NCBI GenBank assembly: GCA_004794785.1
Contig: SJOL01006493.1
Coordinates: 391,686 to 455,685 of the forward strand
Source: Opisthorchis felineus
Lineage: Eukaryota > Platyhelminthes > Trematoda > Opisthorchiida > Opisthorchiidae
Length of the DNA: 64,000 nucleotides
Reading direction: 5' to 3'
Part shown: piece by piece, positions 24,301 through 36,300 of the stretch
Layout: each line of letters opens with the position of its first letter
Numbering within the stretch: the first letter of the stretch is position 1
Position numbers and translations under genes: made by a program
Notes under the pieces: model-generated
Database searches by the model: none
Told to the model about the DNA's origin: nothing
Seen by the model: the letters and a program-made list of their open reading frames with translations, nothing else

Positions 24301-27300
24301 TTCAGGGACATACCGCTTTGACGACACAGGTGTCTCAAATTAGCAAACGCGACCCGTGCCTTGCAGATTCGTGCATCGACCTCATCTGTCACTACAATCA
24401 CAACTAATACAACTTCCAAGATACGCAAAACGTTCCACGACTTCCAGTACCTCTCCCTGGATTGTAAGTGGCGTGTTCAGTGACTGCATGTCCACGCGCA
24501 TGACCTTACACACTTTGTGCGTGCAAAGTGCATACCAAAGGACGGGATGACTTTGGTTAGTTCATCCAAAAAGACCTCCACTTTCTCCTTCTCTTNTGGG
24601 CTCCAGATGAGAGGCAGCTGGTGGCCACGACAACTGTTGTTCGAAGTATTCGGCCCACCGGTCGAGGCGTTCTTCTTTATTCAAGATGGTCACTCCTTCC
24701 CGGTCCTTGATGGTTTCGCTCACAGGCGGTTTCCGCGGACCGGTCGCAAGAATCAACTGGAATAATCTTCGGGCATTACCGGCTTTTTGGGCCTCTTCCA
24801 TTTCTTTGGCTTTCTGTGTCCACCACTCTTCGCGGTCGGCTTGCACGCTCACTTTCACCTGAACAAGTCCTGTGCCTTTTCTAACCCCTGACCTAGAGGA
24901 CCAAGGGACTGTTCCATAGGCCTCTACCCACTGACCAAACTGTTATGAGGAGCTCAGCAACGTTAAAGTGAAACTGCTAGTATAGCCCAATGGGTCGCAG
25001 AGGTACACAAGCCACTAAAAACCACGATAAGGCTGTCTCTTTGCAGCGGTTCCACACTATCGTCAGAGCTAATGCAAATTCCGAGGTACATTTAATGTTT
25101 CACAAGTTCCAGTGTCCTTTCTAGAACTGGTAGAGGCATTTTCAGAGACTATATGTCACAAAGTATGATTCTGAACTTTGCGGGTGCAAAGCACCTAATC
25201 TGGTAATCCCTGCGCTTCTTCCTAATCTTCATAAATCAGAACGATGTCATGCACCTATTTCAGGTCAGCTTATCGCTCGAGCACATGTTAACACTGGGTT
25301 TCCGGAGAACCTCCGCAGTTCGCCTCATTAACTGATCAATGACGAAGTTAAAAATGGAATAGGCATCCTTGTCAGACACCAGTACTTGCAGGAAAACTTA
25401 TGCGCCCACAATCATGTGAATGCAAAGGGCGTCTGATCTACTGGTCTACCACTGACCGGCTAAAATTTACTACCCCCTACATCAAAACGTAAACAAACCC
25501 TTCGGTTTGATAATGGGATGAACTTGCAAGAGGACCTCAGTATGCTAAACAACTGGGCCCCGCTCTGATGTACACAAGTGCAAATTCCTCCATGTGTCAC
25601 TAACGCCCACTGTCAGGCATTAGCAGGTGCTCTCTACAGCTTTCAAGAGAAAATCGACCCCGCATATAACGGGGACATACCAGATCATAGACTAACATGG
25701 AACTTTGCAATCACGCCAGACTCTTAACTTCCTAACGTATCCCTGCAGACAGTTGTCCATGATTCGCCCGCCTATATGGCTAAGTAAACCCGTTCCTCTG
25801 TACTAACGAACGTGTCTCAAATGTCTCGTCAGAGTGGTCTCAGCACGAAATTTCTCACCAGCCGAAGCAGTTTCCACAAAGACACGAGACACCTTCCAAC
25901 AATGACTGCGTGCATCTGACTGCAGCATCTACCACCATCAGAGAGCGATTAGTACCCGAATGGACTTATTCAGGCATAGTCACAAGCTTGCAATGGTATG
26001 CCCACTAACGCACCGGCTTCCTCGGTTTGAATAATAAATAATGGTCCAGTTGTAGCACCCTTTCGGTGCCCAGATGCCATGCCGTCCGAAGGAAGCACGA
26101 TATCTGAGATACTGCCAGGTTGTCCAAGCCTAGACGGGAGAAGTCGAGATGCAGAGGTCGGGTTCGAACCTTGGAACCTTGGCCTCAACCACTGATCCAT
26201 ATCGAGTTCACTTCCTCGGTTTACTCCATTATCGTTGCTCAACTGTCCATTTGGTCCTTTTACCTGCTTTTCACCCTATTTTCATAAAACTGCAAAACAA
26301 AGACCCCTGTGTGCATAGCGAAAAATCATCAGCCATCGATTTGTTTCCCATTGGACAGGGTTTCCCGCCGTCTCTTCCCTGTTAAACTTCGAAGGTGATT
26401 GAATGATGCGCCAAGCTGTCAACGGATTAAATGTATCGATCATGGACTATGAATTCGCGAATGGTATGGCTGTTCTCGACCCAGATACCCACGGATCAAA
26501 GCGGGTCCTCACTGAAATTTACCGGTGCGTTTCTTCTGTGGACTTGAGGCCAATGTCTCAAAGACGAATGGCTTTTTCAACGTCGACATCCAGCTGCAGC
26601 GGACTGTTTGCATTTGCGGTGGCGCCATAGAATGTTTGTGTGGCTAAATACCTCGGCTCCACCATTCCTCCATGAGACCAAACTGGGGGCAAGGTAACGA
26701 CCAGCTTGGAGTGTATAGTGACACAGAAAAAAGTAAGCTGAAGGCTAACGTCCAGAACTGCCAGTTTGTCGTCCAACGTATTTTACTTCATGCTTACCAA
26801 GCCTGGCCAACGCATCTCAGATATTCACAAGATGTAGATTTCCGAACACTGATTTCGCCTTCGATGCTTTGGCATTCAAACGTCGACTGCGATGGTTGGG
26901 ACGTTCTTCTTGGCCCATACACACATATCTCCGGAGCTGTTCCTGATTCTAAAGCGCGCTACGGATGGCACTGTCATCGGGGATAAGCTGCCGTCACGAA
27001 GAGATGGACCTTACCGTTATGTGAGGGTTTGTCTACCTCGGCGACCCTTTGAGCTGTACTGGGGGGTGTCCGCGGACACTCGCGAAGTCCCTCACACCAG
27101 GTTGGTGGAGGTTTGACAAACGTTCGTTCGTCCAGTTGTAGCACCCTTTCGGTAACCAACTGCCATGCCACCAGAAGGAAGCAAGAGGACTAAGATACTG
27201 CCAGGTTGCCCAAGCCTAGACAGAGGAATTGGAGAGACAGAGGTCGGGTTCGAACCACGGACCTTCCGGACAGTAAACTGGCGCTCTAACCACTGAGCCA

Positions 27301-30300
27301 TCTCGGTCTGACGAACACAGTCTCCTGGTCCTCCAATTTGGGGTTTGGAACATGTGTGGTGCCGTGTTCCGTAAAACTGGTAATGTTCTTGCATTCCCAG
27401 TCAAACCCCGCTGCCTTGTGGTCAGGCCTTTGAGCCAAAGGCTTTGGTTAAGGACCATAATCGTCCTGTCTAGGTGTGGGCGCCCTGGCAGTATCCCAGC
27501 CCACGTACAACCATGAACTGCACATATACGTATAAACTCATGTCACATCGGTCGTCGCGTGGTGCCATTAGCCAGGTCGCCTTACTCGCTGTATACAGCA
27601 GGGCGGGCAAGCGAAAACATGCTACTGTTGACACCTCCCTTCTCTCTCAAACTTCTTCCCCCTCTCCCCACCCCATTTAATAGCTCTCTCCTTGTAGGCC
27701 CAGCACTTAGGACTGACGACTCCGTTCGTCTTGCATCGGTTTTGCGTGCAACATCCGCTCGTCACATGGCGCCGACATCCTCAGGTATCTCCAAATCAAT
27801 CTTCAAGCCTCGACACCCAGTCTACCTGGCCTCCCTCGATGTCAGCACTCTGAAGCAAGCAGGACAACAAGCTGCTCCTACTCTCACCCTGGACTCGCTT
27901 GGCATTGACATGTGCGGTGTATCAGAAACAAGAATCCAAAATGCAGGCACTGTAGTTAGGCTAACCGTCCCATCACTTCCCACTCGCTTCCGACTCCGCA
28001 CCTCTGGCGATCCAGAGGCTGCTGCGGCGAGATGTGCAAAGGTTGGTATCGTCCTAAGTCACCGGGGCGAGAGGACCCTCGCTTGACTGGATACCCGTTG
28101 ATAGTCGCCTCTGTGAGGTTCGTCTGACAACGTCTGTGGAGGAGTCTCACAAGGAGGAGGCTGATCGATGTCTGCACGTCTTGTCTGCTTACACCCCAAT
28201 TGACACCATCAAAGACAAATTTAACAACGCCCTGAATGCCCTGTTGCAGCAACTTAAGAGCTCAGATGTCGTGGTGGTTACCGGAGATCGGAATGCACAA
28301 GTGGACAGGCTCAGTGCATCAGAGGTTCAATTAGGTGGTCAAAATGGACTGGACTCGGTGCGTACGGACAATGATGAACGATTGCTTCAGCTGTGTGCTG
28401 ACTGCAGGCTGTTTTTATGCAGTACCAACTTGCAAATAGTCGAAGTCGTCTGGCCAAATGGTGCCCTCGAACGGCGTGCCGGCCACGAACTCAAATCGAT
28501 CACATTGCCATCAGTTACCGATGGCGTGTATCAATAACTGACTGCTACACATTCGTGGAATCGAACGAACCACACACTCGTCCGGAGTCGCTTCTCCCTT
28601 CGTTTTCCAGGGCCGCGTAAGGTGCGGAAAAATCACCTGGCAACTGAAAGACTGGCAGATCAAGATGTTAGATGAACTTACCAGAATCGTCTTCTAGAGT
28701 CCTTCCAAATGCTCCAGCATCACATGTGAACTCATACTGGGACAAGATCACCACCTCTTTGCACAGTGCTGGAGTTTTGCTTGTAGCATGGAGCTACCAG
28801 AGTCACTCAAGCACTGGATATCAGACCGAAAAGTGGCACTGCTTAAATCTCAGAGAAATATCCAAGCCGGTCCCGAACACAACTTGACACAACGAATTCT
28901 CTGGAGCCCACAGCTGACGTAGAACCCTGGACGGTGAACGTGGAACCACCTACGGCCTCGGAAGTTTATGACTGCATATGTTTTCTCAAGTGCCACCGAG
29001 CTTCTGGTCCGGATGACCTCCCACTCGCATTGTCCAAAGATGGGGGGGGGGGTGAAATCCTCAATCAACGCTTGTTTGATCTGTTTGCCTGCATTTGGGA
29101 AAAGGAGTCTGTCCCAGACAACTGGAGACGGTGAGAGTGCCCATCTAAAAAAGGGGGTTCGTAGTGAGTGTGGTAACCACGGGGGGATCAGCCTAACCCC
29201 GGTTATAACGAGACTGCTGGCGTCACTAATGCTTCGTCGCCTTATGGTGGTTCGTGAATCACTGACTCGAGAGCAGCAAGCAGGATTCCGGCCTGGTAGG
29301 GGTTGCATCGACAAAATGTTCACACTCCGTCAGGTGCTAGAACAACGCCATACGTACAGACGACCTACAATTTCCAAGGCGCATTCGACTCGGTTGACCG
29401 GTCTGTTNNNNNNNNNNNNNNNNNNNNNNNNNNNNNNNNNNNNNNNNNNNNNNNNNNNNNNNNNNNNNNNNNNNNNNNNNNNNNNNNNNNNNNNNNNNNN
29501 NNNNNNNNNNNNNNNNNNNNNNNNNNNNNNNNNNNNNNNNNNNNNNNNNNNNNNNNNNNNNNNNNNNNNNNNNNNNNNCTTTATATTCTCAGACTTCCGG
29601 ACGTGTGAGAGTTTACGGCGAGCTCTCCAAAAGCTTCCGTACACAAAGCGGTGTCGGTCAGGGGTGCCCACTCCCTCTATTCCTTTTTAACTTCGTGATC
29701 GATGATATAATGAGACGAACGCTGGAAGGTCTCTAAAACCCCAGTGTTCAAGTAGCCTATGACGAAAACCTTGTCGATCTGGAATATGCAGACGACGTCG
29801 CTCTTAGCTTCGAAGAGAAGGAGAAAGTGGAGGTCTTTTTGGATGAACTAACCAAAGTCATCCCGTCCTTTGGTATGCACTTTGCACGCACAAAGTGTGT
29901 AAGGTCATGCGCGTGGACATGCAGTCACTGAACACGCCACTTACAATCCAGGGAGAGGTACTGGAAGTCGTGGAACGTTTTGCGTATCTTGGAAGTTGTA
30001 TTAGTTGTGATTGTAGTGACAGATGAGGTCGATGCACGAATCTGCAAGGCACGGGTCGCGTTTGCTAATTTGAGACACCTGTGTCGTCAAAGCGGTATGT
30101 CCCTGAATCTCAAGGGACTACAGTGCGGGCTGTTTTGTTGTATGGCTGTGAGACTTGGCCTGTTCGATCAGCGGAACTGAGACGTCTTCAGGTGTTCGAC
30201 AATCGTCTCAGGACTATAGCTCGTGTAGGTTGGTGTCCGATAATCCGTAACGAGGTAATTAGAAAGCGAGTTTTCGGTTGTGAAACAGAACCTTCCATTG

Positions 30301-33300
30301 AAGAATGCGTCCAGCATCAGAGCTGCGTCGGTTGGGACATGTGTTGCGTATGCCGAACCATTGTTTGCCGAAGAGAGTGCTGTTTTCCATGCCCAACTCA
30401 GAGTGGCGGAAGCAGAGAGGTGGCAGAAGGGTATGATGGAGATTACGAAACGTTTGGGTGCCGTCGGTGCTACTCGCCTTCCAGGATGGGGACCGCGTGA
30501 TCCCCACTGCGCCTGGTTGGAGACACTGCTACCAACCGATGTCAGTGGCGTTCTTGTTGTCAGTTTCTATCCAGATTGCCTGAATGAGTGTCTGGAGGTG
30601 TATGCACCTCGGAATGATTGTAGTAAGGTAGCACTAAGTCCCTTCCTTGTCCACCTTTATTCTTTTCTTCACAATGAGGCTTTCAAATAAATCATGGTTG
30701 TACGGCAGTGAAGCATCTGTGTATAACACCGATGTCATGCTGTTGGTGATGATGATCACTTGTTCGGTAAATACCTTACATTACTGTTACGTTACTTGTG
30801 TTCCTTTAGAAGGAGAGGATCATGCCGCGGTTTAACGGTTTGTGTGCTTCCGTGCCACATTGAGTTATGCTGGGTGGCCTTCCTGTGACACCCACAGAGT
30901 ATCAAGCACGTTGATCAATGGTTAGAGGTCTGACCAGCACAGTCTCGTTGCTCTCCAGGTTGAGGTTGGAACGTGTGCAGCGACTTGTTCTTTAAAAGTG
31001 ATAAAGCAAATTCATTTCCCGCAAAGCACCTCTGCACTTCCGTTTTGCTTTTGAGTCAAAGTCTTTGGTTGAATACCCTAATTGTTCTCTTGTCTAGATT
31101 TGGGCACCGTTGCAGTATCCCACCGCACGTATAACCGTGATAGTTACGAATAAAACTAATCTCATGCCTCATCAGCTGTCGCATGGTGTCACATGGCCGG
31201 TTTACCTTGCTTGCTGTATACAGCAGGATGCGTAAGCGAAAATATGCTACTGCTGATGCCTCCCTTCTTACACTTTCACGTATTCCCTCTTCTATCCCAC
31301 CCCACCCCACCCCAATTTGAATACTCTCTTTGCATCTCCCAGCACTAGGACCGAACCGTTTTTTCGTCATGCATCACGCTCAGTTGCGGCTTCCTTGTGT
31401 CCGACTTCGGTGAAATCCCTGAACACTTCGAAGTCCGAAATCTGGTCTACTTATCTGCCTTAAATGTTCGCACAGTGAAGCAAGCGGGACAACAGGTGGC
31501 TCTTGCTCGTACGCTGGATTCCCTCTACAGTGATGTATGGCGTCTGTCAGAAACAAGAATACAGGACTATAACTGAACTGACTGCTCCCTCGCTCTCTTC
31601 CAGGTTCTGGCTGCGCACCTCTGTTGATGCAGATGCCGCTGCAGTTGGATATGCCAGGATAGTAATTGTATTGAGCGACCGAGTGAAAGCATCTCTACTT
31701 GGTTGGATACCCGTTGATATTCGCTTCTTCGCTGTTCGTTTAGAAATGTCTGTCAGAGAATCTCGAGAAAGTGAGGTCCATCACACCGTCTATTGTGTCT
31801 GCTTACGCCCCAAGGGGTGTAGCTCTGAGTCTTCCAGAGACGATCTAGGTGCTCTTTTACAACGGGCTAAAAGCTCAGACGTCGTTGTGGTTGCTGGAGA
31901 TATGAACGTCCAGGTAGATAGACCAAGCGCTGCTGAGGCGCAATTGGGTGGTCGTCTTGGGTTGGATACGAGAGGAACAGACAACGGAAATCGTCTACTT
32001 CAGATGTGTGCCGATCACAGACTGTTCCTTTGCAGTACCAATTTGCGGAATAGCGGGAATCGCTTGACAACGTGGTGCCCACCAACAAACCAGCCCCGAA
32101 TCCAAATGGACCGCATCCCCGTCAGTTATTGGTGGTGAGGGTCGGTCACCGCCTGCCGCTCCTTCTGGAACACCGGCGTGGACTCCGACCATACACTTGC
32201 ACATTGCATTTTTCATTGCGCTTTTCAAGTCTACGCAAGACGCGCACAACTCGCTTAGCCTTTGAGAAGCTAATGGACCCAGAAATCAAACGAAACATTT
32301 AGAACCAGCTCCTCGAACGCCTGCCGGACGGTCCGATGTCGTATATAAACGGCCACTGGTAAAATATATCCAAAGCGCTACTCAAAGCCGGAACTTCTGT
32401 TTGCAGTACAACCCAGGCAACCTGATCCAAACATTGGATCTCTGATAGGACCGTGTCTTTGCTGGAGACCTGGCGACAGATTCCTCCTGGCCGCAACCAC
32501 AACTGCACCCGACGCATCATCCGACACCAGGTGAAACTGAGTGTCCGTGCAGACCGAGAAGCTTGGTGGGCTCGAAAGGCCGAAGAAATGGAAGATGCAA
32601 AGAGTGCTGGAAACCTCCGCAAGCTGTTCCACTTGGTTCGTTAGAATGGTCCTCGGAAACCTTTTGTCAGCGAAATAATCGGCGACCAAAATGGCTCCTT
32701 GATATGCAGCAAAGCAGAATGTTTGGACCGCTGGACACAGTACTTCAAACAGGAATTCAGCTGGCCACTTGCTACCTCTAATCCAGAATCCTGGCCTTCG
32801 ACAGAAAGGTGGACCGTAAATATGGAGCTGCCTTCACTCTCAGAAGTGTCCGGGTGTGTTTCTCTACTCAAGCGTTGCCGTGCTGCTGGTCCTGACGACC
32901 TTACACCTACTATTTTCAAGGATGGCGGTGGGCTTCTTAGCCAGTGCCTGTCTAGCCTATTTGGGTCTATCTGGGAGAAAGACCGTCCAAGACAACTGAG
33001 GTGAATCGATAGTAGTGCCCATTTTCAAAACGTGTACTCGCAGTTAATGTAACTACAGAGGCGTCGGTTTGACTCCTGTTGTGACAAAGCTTCTGGCTTT
33101 ACTGATTCTTCGTCGTGGCACGCGAAACTTTGACTTATGAGAACCAAGCGGGATTTCGACCTGGTAGAGGCTGCGTTGACCACATCTTCACACTCCGTCA
33201 GGTGTTAGAGCAACGCCGTATGTACAGACGACCCACAATCTTGTTATTCATTGACTTCAAGGGTGGGTTTGATTCTGTCAGTTGGTCAGTGCTGTTTACC

Positions 33301-36300
33301 GCACTTGCTCAACAGGGTATGTCCCAGAAGTTAGTGAACGTAATCCGATCCGAATATTCACATACTTCTGGGTGGGTGAGAGTGTATGGTGAGCTCTCCA
33401 AAAGCTTCCCTACATAAAGTGGTGTCAGGCAAGGATGTACACTCTCTCCATTCTCGTTCAACTTCGTCATTAATGAACTAATGTGGCGAACGCTGGAAGG
33501 TCTTCAAACCCCCCATGTTCACATTGTTCCTGGTGGGAACCTTGTCCATCTGGAGTACGCAGACGATATCACCCTTATCTTTGAAGACGAAGGCGCAGAA
33601 CAAGCTATTTGAGCAGACTGACTACCATCATACCATCTTTCGGGATGTGCCTAGCACCGACAGGTAATATGGGGCCTCTTCGGGTTTCTAACCACCGATG
33701 TCTCAGCGGTGTTGCTGGTGTCGGATGGAGTCAACGAATTCCTAAGGAGGTATTTGGAAAACGGGTATTTAGTTGTGCAGCAGGCACTTCAATCGCGGAA
33801 AACATCCCGCGTTGGCTCGGACGTGTGCTACGCGTGCCGAAATACCGTCTACCGAGATGAGTGTTGTTCCGCGTGCCTCCTTCAGAATAGCGGAAACCTC
33901 GAGGTGGACAAAGTATGACTTGGCCGAAGAGTGTGAAAGTAATTACGAAGAGTTTGGGTGTATTCGGTGTTGTCTTTTTTTCCGGGATGGGGTCCTTGTG
34001 ACCCCTCCTGCGCTTGGCTGTAGACATTTCAGGAAATAGCGGCAGATCGGTGACAGTGGCTTTTGTATTGTCAGTTTCTTTCCAGATTGTCTGACTGAGT
34101 GCTTGGAGGCGTAGGCACCTCAGAATCTTAGTGATAGGCAATCATCAGGTCCTTTCTCTGTTTTCATTCTTGGGCTAGAAATACAATTAGATAAACTCTG
34201 AGGTTATACAATGATGAATCATCAGTGTTAGCACTGCCGTTGCTGTCTCTGATGATCTGATGAAATAGCTTGAGGATAGCTGCGGGAATTCGGTACAGTT
34301 ACTCTACCAGCCAACCCCCAGCGAAAACAGCTAAGGTTCTTACTAGCTGCTCACCCCATACCGGCGCGAGGAGGCTCTCAGACTGCATTCTTTTGCTACC
34401 GCCAACTTAACTTTGTTTTCCCACCTATCCCAAACTCTTGCAAAAGTTCGCGTTGTGAATACTTGCGCCTGCTCGACTTATGGTCATGCTGCAGCAGTCG
34501 GAAACTTCAGTCTTGTTGTAGTTACCGGCCTTTTACTTGCCGTTCTTTGAACTTTGCTCTCTTCCGTCCTGAACAGGAGCACGCACAGCTTTTGCATCAA
34601 CAGAGGCCCGATTTGTATAGGGATCCAAACCATAAGCCTGAACTTGCGATTGCGCTGACGCCGTTCGAAGCCCTGTTGGCCTTTCGTCCCTCAGTGGAAA
34701 TCGCTGCATTTGTTCAAGGTTCGTTTCTTCCGTTTCATTTTCTCATGGTACCTGTTCTTTTCAAACTTATTCGGCAGACGCCTTAGACGTTTAATCCTCA
34801 GCCCAATATTTTCGGATTTGAATTCACCGTTTACTGCAGACTCTTAGTGGAACCTGTTATGGCTTACACGCATACGGCCCTGTGGGCAGCACCAAGCTTG
34901 ATACAGCTCACTGGTAAAGGTGAGGACTTATTGACCGGAAGGTCCATTTTTCGAACTCAACCCCGGCATCCCGACTCCTCCTGTCCATGCTTGGGCAACC
35001 TGATGGTATCCGAGTCCTCGAGCTTCCTTCTTGTGGTTTGGCGGCTGGGCACCAACAGTGTCGCAGCTGAACGACTATTTTCTTGTTTATTTATTATGTG
35101 AGTAGCATTAGGCGAGATTATAGGGTACGTTGGAAGTCCTCATCAGCATCGACAGCAACATCAGCGCTGAACACAGGTCCTTCAGTGTTTTTATGGGCTG
35201 GAAGACCGGCTCCACATAGAAGCCTTTGGCCCAAAGGCCTGATCAGATGCTAGTGATGGTCAGGATACCGGAGCAATCCATTTTAAAGGAGCGGATTGCC
35301 ACACTTGTTCCAAACCCCTACTCGAATACCGTTGGATTGTTTGTTGAACTTCCATAAATGGGTCAACTTGACAGGAGATGCTTTATGGGTTACTAAGCCT
35401 ACTCCAGCATAGCTTAATGGTGTATATACAACGCGTATCACCACGGTAACGTTCGGTCGCTCCGGAGCGATGTGGACGGTTTTTGTGGTTTTTGTGGAAA
35501 ACTGAGGACAACCATTAGCGTCAGTAGGGTGGACTCAAATAAACTTACTCTTCCAAATTGTCAAAATGAACTGTTTTGGCTGTTGAACAAGTGTAGTACA
35601 TGTAAGAAAGAGATGTAGTTTCTTGAGGACAGGCGGTGATATGTTTTTTTCGTGTTGTGTTAGCGTAATTTACTGTCATATGAATAACTCCCGAGTCAGC
35701 CAAACTTAGGACGACGTTGGAGTAAAGACTGCCCCATTATGTTTATCTGTGGGCAAACCATCATACTCGGAGCTACGTGAGCAGATACTGTCAGGCATCA
35801 GCACTGAGGGCTTTGAGCATCACATTCTCCCCTAGTTCACTAAGGCAGTACAACTTAGTCCACTTCAGAGATAACCTGGGGAATGTTAGCAAACTGAATT
35901 TATCTTGTGCGCTGGATATTTCAAATTAGACAGAGTTCGTGGTAACTCACGAGCTTGAGGCGCCGGTTCCTACGGTCTACGTTCTTGACTTTAGTTCATC
36001 CTTGCTATTTCCCCTTTCTAGTTTTGGTCAACCTGCTTACATTTATATTATTTTATGGTTGCCGCCCTGCGTAGATAGGATAACAGCTTTCAGGTGTGAC
36101 TGTAAAACAAAGGATCTCCTTTGGAAATTGCCACCTGGTTGAATTGGGTTTGGGTTCTTGCTCCCTCAGTTTAGAGCAACTTAGTTGAATATTCCTCTTG
36201 AACCTCATTCACAAATTTTGTTGATCTATGTCTGCTTAGTGAGTGCTAGAGCAATTGGGTTGTGAGTTGGGGGGGGGGTCAGGTGGATTTTTGTCTGCTT

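Noticed and set aside
28968..29690. 240-codon frame spanning the N gap as a real protein
   Set aside because: The middle is made of N; the two ends are in different phases relative to the LINE RT.
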